In this document: in pieces, positions 36,538 through 48,119 of the stretch
Layout of the letters: each line of letters opens with the position of its first letter
Numbering within the stretch: the stretch's first letter is position 1
Assembly: GCA_020091685.1 (NCBI GenBank)
Contig: CM034603.1
Location: 36,469,260-36,533,259 of the forward strand
DNA from: Lutjanus erythropterus
Taxonomy: Eukaryota; Chordata; Actinopteri; Lutjaniformes; Lutjanidae
Direction: 5' to 3'
Length of the DNA: 64,000 nucleotides
Position numbers and translations under genes: made by a program
Notes under the pieces: generated by a model
Database searches by the model: none
Told to the model about the DNA's origin: nothing
Seen by the model: only the letters and a program-made list of their open reading frames with translations

Positions 36538-38224
36538 ACTGTATGTACACACACACAGAGTGCTGCTGTCATGTCCTGCTGTGACGGGTTTGTCCAGCTC
36601 TCTCCTCTGAGCCCCCCCTGCTGACTCGCTCTGTGTGGAGGGACTCGTCAAGACAAGTCTGGACCTGGCATCCAATCAGCCTCACACAGAGACAATCATA
36701 CTCAACCCTCCTCTCACTGTCATCATTAGAGACGTCGCTTCAACAACTATAATTTTCCAGTAAAATCTACCAGCAGAACACAACACAGCTTCTTCAGTTC
36801 ACATTTTTGTCAATCAGGGATGATTGGTTTGGGTGGGGATTTATTCTCAGGGGGAATTTATTTTAGGTTAAAGCCAATATTCCAGAAGACTGAAGGCTTT
36901 TAAAAAAAATTCATTGTCATAAACATTTTGGGTCCTTTTGTTATTGTTTTTATGAGAGAGACTCATCATGGCACAGTTTATATATTATGTGTTTAAATAT
37001 GAGGCTGTCTCTGTGGAATGGTAACAAAATGTGTGACCTTCAGACAACGCCAGACTAGCTCTTTCCCTCTTTTTCCAGTCTTTATGCTAAGCTAAGCTAG
37101 CTAAGCTCTTGAGTGGTATCAATCTTCTCATCTTGGCAAGAAAGCAAATGACCACATTTCCCCAAATGTTGACCTTCTCTTTAATGTAATGAGACAACAG
37201 AATTACAATCAATGTGAAAACAGTCTGAACTGGTTTTTCTTTTCTGATCTAAATTTGCGCTTCCTCCAAACGTATTGAGACACTTTGTAAGATCCTTTGA
37301 GATCTGTTGCTTCCATGTGGTGGGACTGAAAACCCCCATCGAGCAGTGACGCACCATGCAGCCATTAAACGTATTGTATATACCCTCACTTGAACGCTCC
37401 TGGGAAATCACTCAAAGAGAACACAGGACTGCATCAGTGTACCAATACTGGATCAAGAGTACCAATACTTTGCAAGGAGCCACAATCGTATCCTTTTAAA
37501 AAAGATGTGTTTTGATATTTTCCACTGCTGAATGTGATGAAGTGCCCTTCAAACACCCGGTTGCTTTGGAATCAGCAGTGGAGCAGATGCACTAATTAGG
37601 TGCATATTGTGAGAGCAGGAGATGAACGGAGGGCAACGTTTGATCACAAGCCCACCGCGGTGCTTCTAACAGGAGGTTATTGTGTGTCCCCCCTCTTATC
37701 TGGCCCTTGATGTGGTGCCATGGTAACGGCATGCAAAGACGTCGCTCTGTGACAAGCAGAGAAAAGAGGCAGGGTGGACGGGCTGTTTGTCTGTCCAGGT
37801 TACATAGACTCAGGTGAACCAATATAATCTGAACTACAATACAGGTTTCACTTATCTATAAAAGATGGCCTCGAAACATACAGTATAACATACAGTATAT
37901 AGACCTTAAATCTGTCAGCAACTCTTTTCAGATGTCTGATATAGAGTAAGGACTGTCTGTATATAATTGAAATAATTTTGTAGTCAGGAATTTGATATTA
38001 TGGTTCCTAAGTCTGGGTTGCACCACAGTTTAGCAAAACTAAGTTTAAAACGAGTAAACCTAGAAGTAAATTTAGCTCCATTACACAATTAAAAAGTAAT
38101 CTTAGCTTAAAAAATTTAAGTTTAGTGATGTAAACTGAAATTAAATAGATGTTTGCTTGCCCAAATTAAAATAAATAAACAAACCAATAAATAAATAAAC
38201 AAATACATCTGAGTGCTTTTAAAG

Positions 38225-38725
38225 GAATACTGTTTGCCAGCTAAAAAGTTTGTTAGCTAAAAAGTAAGAAAATAAAGAAAGATGTTAGGCTATACTGTTT
38301 GCTAGCTAGCTACAAGGTTAACTAAAGGTTACATTGTTTGCTAGGTAGCTAAACATTAACAACACATTACACTGTTTGCTAGCAATCTAACAACACATGG
38401 GCATTGCATTATACCATTAAGTTACAACCATTTGCTAGCTAGCAAAAAATTTAGCTAAAGATTATATTGTTTGCTACTTGGCTAAAAAGTCAACAACACA
38501 TAGACGTTACATTGTTTGCTAGTAAGATAACAAACAAGCCAAAAAAAAAACATGTTGGCTATATTGTTGGCTAGCTAGCTAAAACATTAACAACACATTA
38601 CATTATTCGCTAGTTAGCTAAAAAAGTAAACAAATCAGACATTACATTGTTTGCTGGTCAGCTAAAAAGTTAACTAAAATTTACATTGTTTGCTAGCTAG
38701 TTAAAAAGCTAGTTAGCCTCGTTAG
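38225..38725. repeat. Decayed ~40-bp tandem repeat (TTTGCTAGCTAGCTAAAAAG)
   Basis: The word TTTGCTAG or a near variant recurs about ten times at spacings of roughly 37-57 bp (starts near 38297, 38336, 38373, 38430, 38469, 38513, 38567, 38607, 38649, 38688). Each is followed by 'ctagctaaaaagttaac' or 'aacaacacat' variants and preceded by 'ttacattg'. Units differ by point changes and small indels. Confidence 0.8.
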
Positions 38726-40611
38726 CCTACTCATAATAGTTAGGCGGAGACGCTCTAATCTCTCCACCTTTGAGAAATACATGTTGGCCGAATTTTCAAC
38801 TGGATTGAGGGAAAAAAGGGACGCATCATAAATGTTGATCGGGTGGAGTCTTTCCCTTTACGTTCTTTGAGGAACTTGATTATTTTGCTTAATTCATCTC
38901 AAAATGGCAGCCATTTAAAAACAAAGTTTCAGCACAACAGAATTAAATTAAATCTATGTTTAGAATAAACTGAGGTTTAAAGAGAGGTTTATATTTTTTT
39001 AATTTTTTAAGCTTGTTTAATAATTTGGTGCACCATACTTTAAAGTTAACCATGATTAAATGGGGTTTAAAAATTAATCCTTGTGGGTGTAACCCAGGCT
39101 AAATGTTCCACAAGAGGCGACTGTTTAGTTGACTCAGTCGACAATAAACCAGTTTGACACATAAAACTCAGCATGATGTGACCTCCAGTCTGTGTCACTG
39201 TGAAACCAACTTCACTTCCCTTTCATTGTTTTGTGCCCTCTTGGAGTGTAATCGTTGCACACGTGGCTTGTTGTCACGTGCACACTGGGCTACGTTTCTG
39301 AGGCAGCTGGGCTTTACACGTCTGTCCAACAGTCTGACGTATATAAATGTGGAAAATGCACATAATTTTTTAAATAAACTATAAAACCATGTCCTAATGC
39401 ATCATGTCACTTGGGACAGTGGTTTTAAAACTGGGGTCTGGGGACCAACAGGTGTTCTTGAATGGATTGTAGGGGTCAGCGCAAGATTATCAGACAGACA
39501 GACATAGAAAAACTAACTGAAGAAGGTTGTTGCTCCTTAAAAATGTAAATTATATTTTTTATTCATAACAGAGTCCTTTAATAGGGAGGAGGACATCACT
39601 TTTTCATTATAGTGAATCTGTTTCCAGTGAGAATATGCCAAGATAAAGGTTGCTGTCTTTTCTCAGCCAAGTCATTAAGCAAACATAGAAGTGGTGAGGA
39701 GGAAATGAGAATGAAAAATGCCTTTGGCAGCCCGCAGAATAACTACAAGATGTTGCAACAGTGCACCGCCCCATCCAGTACACGTCCCAGTGTAAATACA
39801 GAAGAAGAAAGTGAAGGAGTACGTGAGAACCCGGGAAACATGGAGGAAATTGGCAAGCATGTGCACCGGTCCTACTGAGCTTACTGTAATAGAATAAAGA
39901 ATATGTCAAACCTGTAATGGTCTCAGTCTTTAATCAGAATAATTCAAATTAAGTATATCTTTTGTTCTATATGCTAAAAAACTGTTGTTTCCATTCTTCA
40001 CATTGAAAACGAGTTCCCTCAATTCAGTCTGACAGGACTCTAATGTCAAGTAACTATTGCAGTGCAAAAATAATTTCATATGAGCTCATGTTTGACAATG
40101 TTTTCCTCAAGTCCTGGGCAGTGTAGACTACATATATGCTGAAGTGTTGAACAGATCACCTGTTTAAACACGGTCATTAAACCAAACAAACTTGTTGAAA
40201 GAAAAAAAAGTGTTGGATTTAAAAAAAAAAAAAAAACTAAACCAGAAATAACACAAGGGAATCAGAACACTGACAGAAATCATTAGTCAGTTCATACTGT
40301 AAAAACGGTATAAACATAAACATAGACATAAATTCCATGTGTTTAATAGCTTCCCTGATTTTAGAATTAGGACTGAATCAACTTATTGTTTGTTTGGCTT
40401 TGAAAAAAGGAGGAGATCATATAAAAAAGGGCTACATTTTCATAGGAAAGTCAAGATAAGAATCAGTATACTGGGGAATCTTTGGGCACAAAACCAAAAT
40501 AAATGATATGCACTGACAAATATAGTAATGTGAAGGTGTTTAATGTCTGTTCAAGATGACAATGGACTGCCTACACACCCAGAAAGAGTCATATGATGAA
40601 GCCTCATGATC

Positions 40612-41362
40612 AGGGGTGGAAGTAACTAATTACAAATACTCAAATTACTATATGTAAGTAGTTAATTTGATACTTGTACCTTTATGAGTACATTTTCAAG
40701 TCTGTACTTTTACTTGTATATAAGTATGCATGCATTAATTAGGTTTTGAATTAATATCCAAACCTTTCATCTGCATTTTAGTAGCCAATCACAAACAAGC
40801 CAATGAAAACAATGAAATATGGATGGAAAACAAACTACAAGGCTGCAGCAGCACACATTTGGAGTAAGAATGTTAATGATTAATCATGAATCAATTAATT
40901 GCTGTTAAGACTTTAACCAGTTAAAAATGTATCCATGGATATTTCATCACTAGACACGGAAGTAATCGCACCTCATTTAACATTGTTTTCTCTGGTGGAG
41001 CCATTTGTTGAATAAGGAATTAAATTTAGACTTAAAATTAGAAAAAAAAATGTCAAAAAAAAGGAAACAGAAAAAAAAACAGAAAATGAGGGAGAAACAT
41101 GTTTTGCATTTTATAAATTATTCATAATTAATCGGTTGTTGGCATTTTCAGCTATTGGTTAAAGAAAACACACAAAATTTGCAACCCTAGTTTGGAGAGG
41201 TGATGGTGACATCACCGGTTAAAAGTAACTAATGCTCTGGGTACTTTTATTTAAGTGTATTTATAACACCAGTATTTTTACTTGTAATTGAGTAATATTT
41301 CAGCAATGTAACAGTACTTGTACTAGAGTACAGATTTTCAGTACTCTTTCCAGCATTGCTCA
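40612..41362. mobile_element. Long copy of the 'ggtggaagtaactaattac' repeat family
   Basis: It runs from GGGGTGGAAGTAACTAATTA to 'gagtacagattttcagtact' with internal 'gtacttttacttg' words at both ends. Fragments recur at 34955-35365, 42305-42425 and 42720-42985. It is non-coding and common in fish genomes. Confidence 0.55.
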
Positions 41363-41656
41363 TGATTCTGTGACCCCTGCATGACTGTTAGCTTTCAAAC
41401 CATTAAAAATCTGCTTTTGAGCATCAGATTAACACAAAGAGTTTGGAACAGACCTATAGCCTACATGTGACCAGTGAATATGCTCAGAAAAGGTCAAATA
41501 CTGTTTGTCCCACAGAGATTATGGTTAAAAGTGAAACTTTGAAAATAAAGTCTGAATATTTTCTTTAAGGCTTCTTCTTCTCGTCCTTTACTCTTTAATT
41601 TTCACGTGGTTTTCACAAGAGCAGGAAAGAAGTTCCCAGGAGAGTGATCAGGAAAA

Positions 41657-41676
41657 ATTTGCAAAGTCATGCTGTG
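41657..41676 (-). promoter_or_regulatory. Antioxidant response element (NRF2/MAF-type) upstream of PRDX1
   Basis: The minus strand reads ACAGCATGACTTTGCAAATT. It contains the core TGACnnnGC (41669-41661) with the preferred preceding A and the A/T-rich 3' side. It differs from the extended ARE consensus only at the first base. It lies about 90 bp upstream of the PRDX1 TATA box. PRDX1 is a known NRF2 target in vertebrates. Confidence 0.65.
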
Positions 41677-41732
41677 TAGTGGAGATTGGAGTACTGGACT
41701 GAAGTGGGCTGTAATCACGTTCTGATCCATCT

Positions 41733-41742
41733 TATCGCGAGA
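41733..41742. promoter_or_regulatory. Near-match CGCG palindrome TATCGCGAGA
   Basis: One mismatch from the TCTCGCGAGA promoter motif that is perfect upstream of HORMAD1 and ALDH9A1; it lies 15 bp upstream of the PRDX1 TATA box. Confidence 0.4.
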
Positions 41743-41756
41743 AGTGAGAGTCCTGC

Positions 41757-41763
41757 TATAAAA
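41757..41763 (+). promoter_or_regulatory. PRDX1 TATA box (TATAAAA)
   Basis: TATAAAA lies about 85 bp before a strong donor (41842, AAG then GTATGT). Transcription would start near 41787, giving a 5' UTR exon of about 55 bases (about 41787-41841). Confidence 0.75.
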
Positions 41764-44564
41764 ACCCTGATCGAGCCTGTCAGCCGCTGCACTCCTCTCT
41801 CTGTTTCTGCTGTTTAACGACGTGCTGAGATTCAAACTAAGGTATGTGTTATAAAATACATTTATTCATGTTTCTCTCGGCTGTTTTACAGGTGGAGTTG
41901 TTCACGTTTTGTCAAGTTGTTCGGAGTTTTCTTTTAGTTTAGCTGAACCGTTCAACAAGTGTTTTTTTTTTTTTTTTTTTTTTTTCTCCACATGATGATT
42001 TTCATGCTGAAAACTCGACACGAGTTTTTACAGACTAGATATTATGACAGAAAGGACTAACGTTAACGTTTTAACTTTACTTTTACTTTTATTTTTCGAC
42101 ATGTTTGGTGCTTCGGTTGATGTTAACGTTAGTTAAAGTTAGTGAAATACCAAAATAATTTAACCTTGACCAGTGAACACTGTTAAAAAATTAATTTGTA
42201 GCAAAATAAAAGCGTTGGAAATAGCACTAAATGTCCTTATGCGGAAACACGTGTAAAATTAAACAGAGAAGTGGAAATGGTTTCGGTTGTTACCATTTTA
42301 AGAACCAGGTTAGTTACATTACTGAAATATTACTCAACTACAACTAGAAGTACTGGTGCTAGAAAATACTTAAGCAAAAGTCCGAAGTACTCGTCTCAAA
42401 AAATATTCAGAATATTCGTTACTTCCAAGCGTTGATGTTTAATTAGATTATTAATAGCAGAAAATCAATCAAAGAAGTTTCTGTTTCTTCAAATCTTCCT
42501 CTCTGTTCTGCTCAGTGGTCATGATCACCTCCACAAACCAGAGCTGTACATTTTCAGTTTTCCTTAAATAGTTGAAAATGCTAACAGTTGATTAATCATT
42601 AATAATATATAAGATATAAAACATTTTTAAAAACTGCTTTGCCAGACAAAACAATATAAAATGCAAGATGCAAATGCTGTCAGTTCTAGCCTATAGATGA
42701 AATATTAATGGATCCAGTTTTAATTGATTAAATTCTCAGTGGTGATTTATCGATTCATTCATTAATTCATTCATTCCTCATTTCCAAACCTGTGCTGCTG
42801 CAGTGTTTAGTTTTTCGTCCATGTGTTCTGGTTTTCATTGGCCTGTTTGCAATCAGATCACCTGATTGGCTACAAAAAATGCACATGAAAGTTTGACTAT
42901 TAATTCAACTTCTACTCTGTTCTCAATTATGATTTTGACAGTAATTAAGTAGATTACATGGTGCAATGAATACTTAAGTACAAGTAAATGTCTTGAAGAA
43001 GATATCACATTTATTTATATTTTCCCTGAAACAAGTAGATTTTTGAATTACACAAGAAAGGCAAATCTTTTTTTTGTAATTTTCACTTTATCTGGAAATT
43101 TCATTGCAAAAAAACCCTAAAAATATGTTTTTTTTTCTTTTAAGAAAAGTTTCTGTGAAAATAGGCATTTTAGACCAAAACAATCCCCTCTAAAAAAAAC
43201 CTGCAAAATCCTGCAGCGACTGATCAATGAATTGTCAATAGCAGTCGTTCAATCAAAGGGGTTTCTGTTTCTACAAATCTTCAGCCAGTTCCTGCTCGGC
43301 TCTGGTCGGTGGTCACTGTCACCACTACACACCTGTACCTGCTGCAGCATTTTGGGGTTTCAATCAATGATTCATCATGATTTCTGAGTTATTAATGATG
43401 TTCATGTCTTCTTCATGAGTCTGCAGTTAAAGGGACAGGACAAAAAAAAAGCCTTGATCAGTCACAACAACAGTGATCTCTTGTATTCTGATGAATTCTA
43501 AGTATTGTAATCATGACTAAGCACTACCTCCCCATTACTTCATCACATTTGCTGTACTTCAACTAAGTGGTGACCTGGTCCATACATGTATTTAACAATG
43601 ATAAATGTTTATACATTTTACTTCTATATTTTACAAGTAAAAAGTAAAGTTCTTAAACTAAATGTCATACTTTATGGGGTGTTCTTCTCAGGAATTACGG
43701 TATGATGTGTTAATATTACAGCCTTATGTTTAGGTGCAGTGTTATGTGCACAATAATGTTTGATTAATTCAATTTCATGCATTTCACAGGTAATTTGTCA
43801 GTGCTAAATATGGACCAGGTCACCATTTCAGTTGTAAATGAAGAAGTAATACTTAGTTCATGATTGCACCACTTGGAATTCAACAAAATACATGTGCACA
43901 GCTCGCATTTTAACAGCAGACTTACTTATGGAGAAGACACGAACACCATTAATCAGTCAGAAATCTTGGTGGTTGAAACACCTTACATATAGCATTAATT
44001 TAAAAATTGTTCTTGCATTTATGTGATACTGTTAATTCAAGTACAACTTAAATGACTTCATGTCTTTTTCATGCCTGATTTCATGATAAGTCAAGCACCT
44101 TTACCATAAAGTGTTAGCATCTTTTTCTTTTGGTTTCATAATAACTATTATATTCCTGTGTATTATACAGTATGATGCAATTTCCTACTTCCATGTGTCA
44201 TCAGTATTTGTATAGTTACATGAGGATGATATCATTCTGATGAGGAAGTTTTATATGAAAACTTAATTAGCTTCAACTGCAACTGTCAACCAATTATCAA
44301 ACTGTTTTTGTAGTAATTTAACTGAAATCGAAGGTCTACAGATATTTTTGTCTGAGCAACAGTCACAAACCTAAAGAAAGTCAGCTGAGTGCCACATAAA
44401 ACGACAAAGAAAAGCAGCCAATCTTTATATTACAGAAGCTGGACCAAGGAAGGGTTGGATTTTATTGAACAATCACCCCAAAGATCAACTGATTATAAAA
44501 AGTAGTTACCCATTAATGTGCAAACTGTGATAACCGAGCACATTCATTGTGTATGTGCACATGG

Positions 44565-44850
44565 TACGAGCTGAAATGATTCTACTATTCATTTATTTGG
44601 CGATAAGCAAAAAATTAATCAACTTATTTTTTTCATAACTGATTTGCTCATTTTTTGATGCTTGATATAATATGTGCTAATATATTTGGGTTTTAGACTC
44701 TCAATCAGCTAAAACAAACAACTTCAGTTTGTCACCCTGGACTCTGGAAATGAGATGAGCATTTTATTGACAAAACAGTTACTCCATTAATTGAGATAAT
44801 AGTCATCAGATCAGCTGATAAGGAAAAATAATCATAAGTTGCAGCAATAA
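44565..44850. mobile_element. Decayed MITE copy (GCTGAAATGATT / AAGTTGCAGC)
   Basis: In PRDX1 intron 1, it starts GAGCTGAAATGATTCTACTA and ends 'aataatcataagttgcagc', with 'tgggttttagactctcaatc' inside. It belongs to the same family as 7653-8027 but is more diverged. Confidence 0.5.
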
Positions 44851-45081
44851 AACAATTGAACAATTGCACAACAGTGTTTAAGAGTATGAAGAATCAAGTT
44901 TATTGGTCACTTGAATAGTCACTCACAGTCTAACACAAAGACATGATTTCCCTGTTCTGTAAAAGAGGAAGGGTTTTGGTTTATTGGTGATTTCACGCAC
45001 AGATAAAACAATGCACAGTTGTGATTTTGATGCTGTTATGCATAAACAGTTTCCTTTTCCTGTAATCTGCTCAGGCTGAAG

Positions 45082-47699
45082 ATGGCTGCAGGAAAGGCAC
45101 AAATCGGACAGCTGGCCCCAGACTTCACGGCCAAAGCAGTGATGCCAAACGGACAGTTCGAGGACCTGAAGCTGTCAAACTACAGAGGTAAACCTCACGC
45201 CTGTGTCCCGTCCTCAGCTGAGCTGAGGATGTTTTGATGACACCCTCTGCTGGACCGTGATTCACTGAATAGACCTTCATTTACAATACTAAAGGATAGT
45301 ATGAATAAGCCTGTAATTACCATGGAAACATTGTCACATGACAAACAGCCTCATTGTTTTTTCCCTTTGGTGCAGGGAAATACGTTGTCTTTTTCTTCTA
45401 TCCCCTGGACTTCACCTTCGTGTGTCCAACTGAGATCATCGCTTTCAGTGATGCTGCCGACGAGTTTAGGAAGATCGGCTGTGAGGTCATCGCCGCCTCT
45501 GTTGACTCACACTTCTCCCATTTTGCATGGTAGTTACAGGGCTTTGTATTTTAAGCAACCACTGTGATTGTATGGATTTACTGTCGCAAACTCCTCACTT
45601 TTTCTCTTTTTTGTCTTATGTTCTCAAAGGACCAACACGCCACGTAAGCAGGGCGGTCTTGGTACCATGAAGATTCCTCTGGTGTCTGACACGTGTCGCA
45701 CCATCTCCACAGATTATGGCGTCCTAAAGGAGGATGAAGGCATCGCCTACAGGTGGGTTTAACAACGTGGTGATGGGCTGTTTCAGTATAGTTGCTGTTG
45801 CTTTTGCTTCAAGACCAAGATGGTACACCTTTCTTAAAGATATAGTTTGGATTATTTGATGAGATACTTATTGCTGGTTAGTGTATTAGCTACAGTAGAT
45901 GGCGCTCAGCACGCCCTCAGTTTGGAGAAGCAACAAAAGGCATTTTAGCTACTTAAAAAGGACATTTTGCTGTAAATGTACAATATATTTTGAATACTTT
46001 CACAGCTTTACTTTGCCTTCAGACAGCCTTTTCTCACAGAAAATATAAGTCAAATGTCACTCTCTGCAAGCCAACCAAACTCCACAGGCAAAATCATCAA
46101 TTTTACCTCAGAGAACACAGAGTTGCTGGTCCATCACTGCCTCCATCTGATAGTTTGGCTGCATAATAATGTGACTTCAGTGAATCTGAATTATCCTTTT
46201 CAAACACAGAAAACAAACTAACAGATTGAGGCAGCAGTAGAGCAGGAGGAGCAACTCCAGTGTTCTTCATGGTAAAATTACTGGTTTTGCCTATGGAGTT
46301 TGGTTGGCTTATATAATGGCAGTTTCCTGTCTGAAAAGGCTGCCTGACTGCAAAGTAAAATGGTGAAAACTTTCTAAATATGTTGTGTACTTAAACTGAT
46401 ATTGAACTTTTTTCAAACTATCCCTGTAACATGCCATTAAAGGCACCACCCTAAAGATGTTCCAGGACGTGGACTTCATTTCTGTACTTTGAGTTCTTAA
46501 CAACTTTGTGAAAATTTTATCAGGTGGAGGCTTCAAATAAGCCCTTTGGGTTTTTTGCCTCTCCCTGCAGTGTATTTCATTATTCATTTATTTTTTCTTG
46601 CCTTTTTTGTGTGCTTTAATTGTGCAAAATAAACTAAACTAAGACTCTTCAGAGGCTCATGAACTCTCTTTATTTCAGGGGTCTGTTCATCATTGACCCC
46701 AAGGGCATCCTGAGACAGATCACCATCAACGACCTCCCAGTCGGACGCTCTGTTGACGAGACCCTGCGTTTGGTTCAGGCGTTTCAGTTCACTGACAAGC
46801 ACGGAGAAGGTAAGTTTGTAGTGTTTGACACCTTAAAGGGACAGTTCACCCCAAAGTCAGAAACACATTTCCAGATTGTTGTGGTGTGAGTTGCCGAGTT
46901 GTGGAGACATCAGCCGTAGAGATGTCTGCCTTCTCACCAGTATAATGGGACTAAATGGCACTCGGCTTATGGTGCTCAAAGCATAAAAAAAAACACATTT
47001 GAAAAAGTCAAAACCAGTGTCTCTTTCCAAAAATCATGACCCAGTTACTCAAGATAATCTATATACTTTGTTGTGATCGATTTTATTTCAGGAACTACTT
47101 TGTTTCTGTTTAAGAAAAAAGTAGAACTGTCCCTTTAATGCAATGTATTTTACTGTGTCTTATAGCATAAAGTTTTAGATGATTACTGCTACTAGAAGAT
47201 TTCCAGACTGCTTCTGGCTGCGCCTAATATAATTATTCTCACCTTGCTCTCCATGACCTAATTATATTATATTAATCATTGAACCATTGTACTTCTAACC
47301 ACATTACATCACATGAATCCAAAGTTTCTATTGGCTGTTTGGAAAGACGGGGACCGTAAAGGCTTATTCGGATTCAAAGGTTGATATTCTTATCAGTGCT
47401 AAAGTTTACACAAACTTTACAATGAGTTGAGAAATACTCGTGGAGTTAAAGGAGGGTAATAAGCCGGTTCAACACATTTTACTTTATGCAACAAAGCCTC
47501 TGATGCAATTCCCTGCTGTAAACTCAAGGTAATGCAGGTTATGTGCAGGCGTCACAGCAAAAGTCTCAACTGTTTCATCCACCGGGCCAGGACTCATTAC
47601 AGCCTTATCTTTTCAGTGTGCCCAGCCGGCTGGAAACCAGGAAGTGACACCATCAAACCCGACGTCCAGAAGAGCAAAGACTTCTTCGCCAAGCATTAA
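45082..47699 (+). CDS. prdx1: Peroxiredoxin-1 (typical 2-Cys, thioredoxin-dependent peroxidase)
   Basis: Five coding exons: 45082-45187, 45376-45529, 45630-45752, 46679-46809 and 47617-47699 (TAA), phased to 198 residues. A non-coding first exon near 41787-41841 adds the TATA promoter. The enzyme reduces H2O2 and alkyl peroxides in the cytosol. The peroxidatic Cys52 is in [10 protein letters not shown]; the resolving Cys173 is in [17 protein letters not shown]. The GGLG loop (95-98), part of the over-oxidation-sensitive design of eukaryotic 2-Cys enzymes, is present. Three points differ from human PRDX1: Cys83 is Ser (SHFSHFAW), Tyr194 of the C-terminal YF motif is Phe (SKDFFAKH), and the tail is one residue shorter. 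PRDX1 rather than PRDX2 is favoured by VMPNGQF, ASVDSHF, the KPDVQKSKD tail and the NASP neighbour. Confidence 0.95.
45834..46430. mobile_element. MITE copy (TTAAAGATATAGTTTGGATT / AAACTATCCCTGTAA)
   Basis: It fills much of PRDX1 coding intron 3. The internal 'ttcagacagccttttctcac' and 'agatggcgctcagcac' match copies at 21502-21953 and 26315-26847. Ends are partly degraded. Confidence 0.6.
46833..47138. mobile_element. Complete 306-bp MITE, TTAAAGGGACAGTTC ends
   Basis: TTAAAGGGACAGTTC (46833-46847) and GAACTGTCCCTTTAA (47124-47138) are perfect 15-bp terminal inverted repeats. The element begins only 24 bases after the donor of PRDX1 coding exon 4. A diverged relative is at 841-1094. Confidence 0.85.
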
Positions 47700-48090
47700 T
47701 AAGCCCGGTGCCAGAGTCTGCAGCCTGCTGTAGGAGATTTCATTTAGATATTACATTTCCAGAGAACAATATTTAAGTCTGCCACTGTGCCTGTTGAGGA
47801 GTGGTTTTAGGAGACAGTTTTTGTCGTGTGTGTTCTGTCGTCTGTAGAGTGAACAGTGCAATTATGACCAAAGCATATAATTGTGTAATTATGTTGCGGT
47901 AATATGTGCTGTTTTCCCTGCTGGACTGAGTTAAATGTCTGTTTGTTCTTTCATGTCATTCCTGAGTATTGTTAGACGTAAAGGACCATACTGTACAAGC
48001 ATTATCATTGGAACAAAGCCACAAACACGTCTCTCTGTTATGATGTTATTCTTCTTTTTTTTTTAAGTGAAAAACATGTTGTTTCATCAA

Positions 48091-48113
48091 AATAAAAAAA
48101 TACAAGTAATAAA
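48091..48113 (+). terminator. PRDX1 polyadenylation signals
   Basis: Two AATAAA hexamers (48091-48096 and 48108-48113) lie about 400 bp after the PRDX1 stop, making a 3' UTR of ordinary length. Confidence 0.6.
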
Positions 48114-48119
48114 ACTCCT

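Larger units (their letters stand above)
36005..41640. other. Repeat-rich spacer between divergent NASP and PRDX1
   Basis: No recognised exon is present. In human AKR1A1 lies between these genes; nothing like it was seen. The interval holds a (TG)n tract at 36489-36536, a MITE fragment at about 37000-37185 ('ctttatgctaagctaagcta', 'gtggtatcaatcttctcatc'), the decayed minisatellite at 38225-38725 and a long repeat at 40612-41362. The small frame at 39612-39878 has no family resemblance. Confidence 0.45.

Noticed and set aside
36319..36624. Cys-Val repeat frame
   Set aside because: Translation of a (TG)n microsatellite.
38225..38725. Regularly spaced repeats as a possible CRISPR array
   Set aside because: Units are diverged and spacing varies; no unique spacers of constant length and the genome is eukaryotic.
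36005..41640. Search for AKR1A1 between NASP and PRDX1
   Set aside because: No aldo-keto reductase motif was found on either strand.
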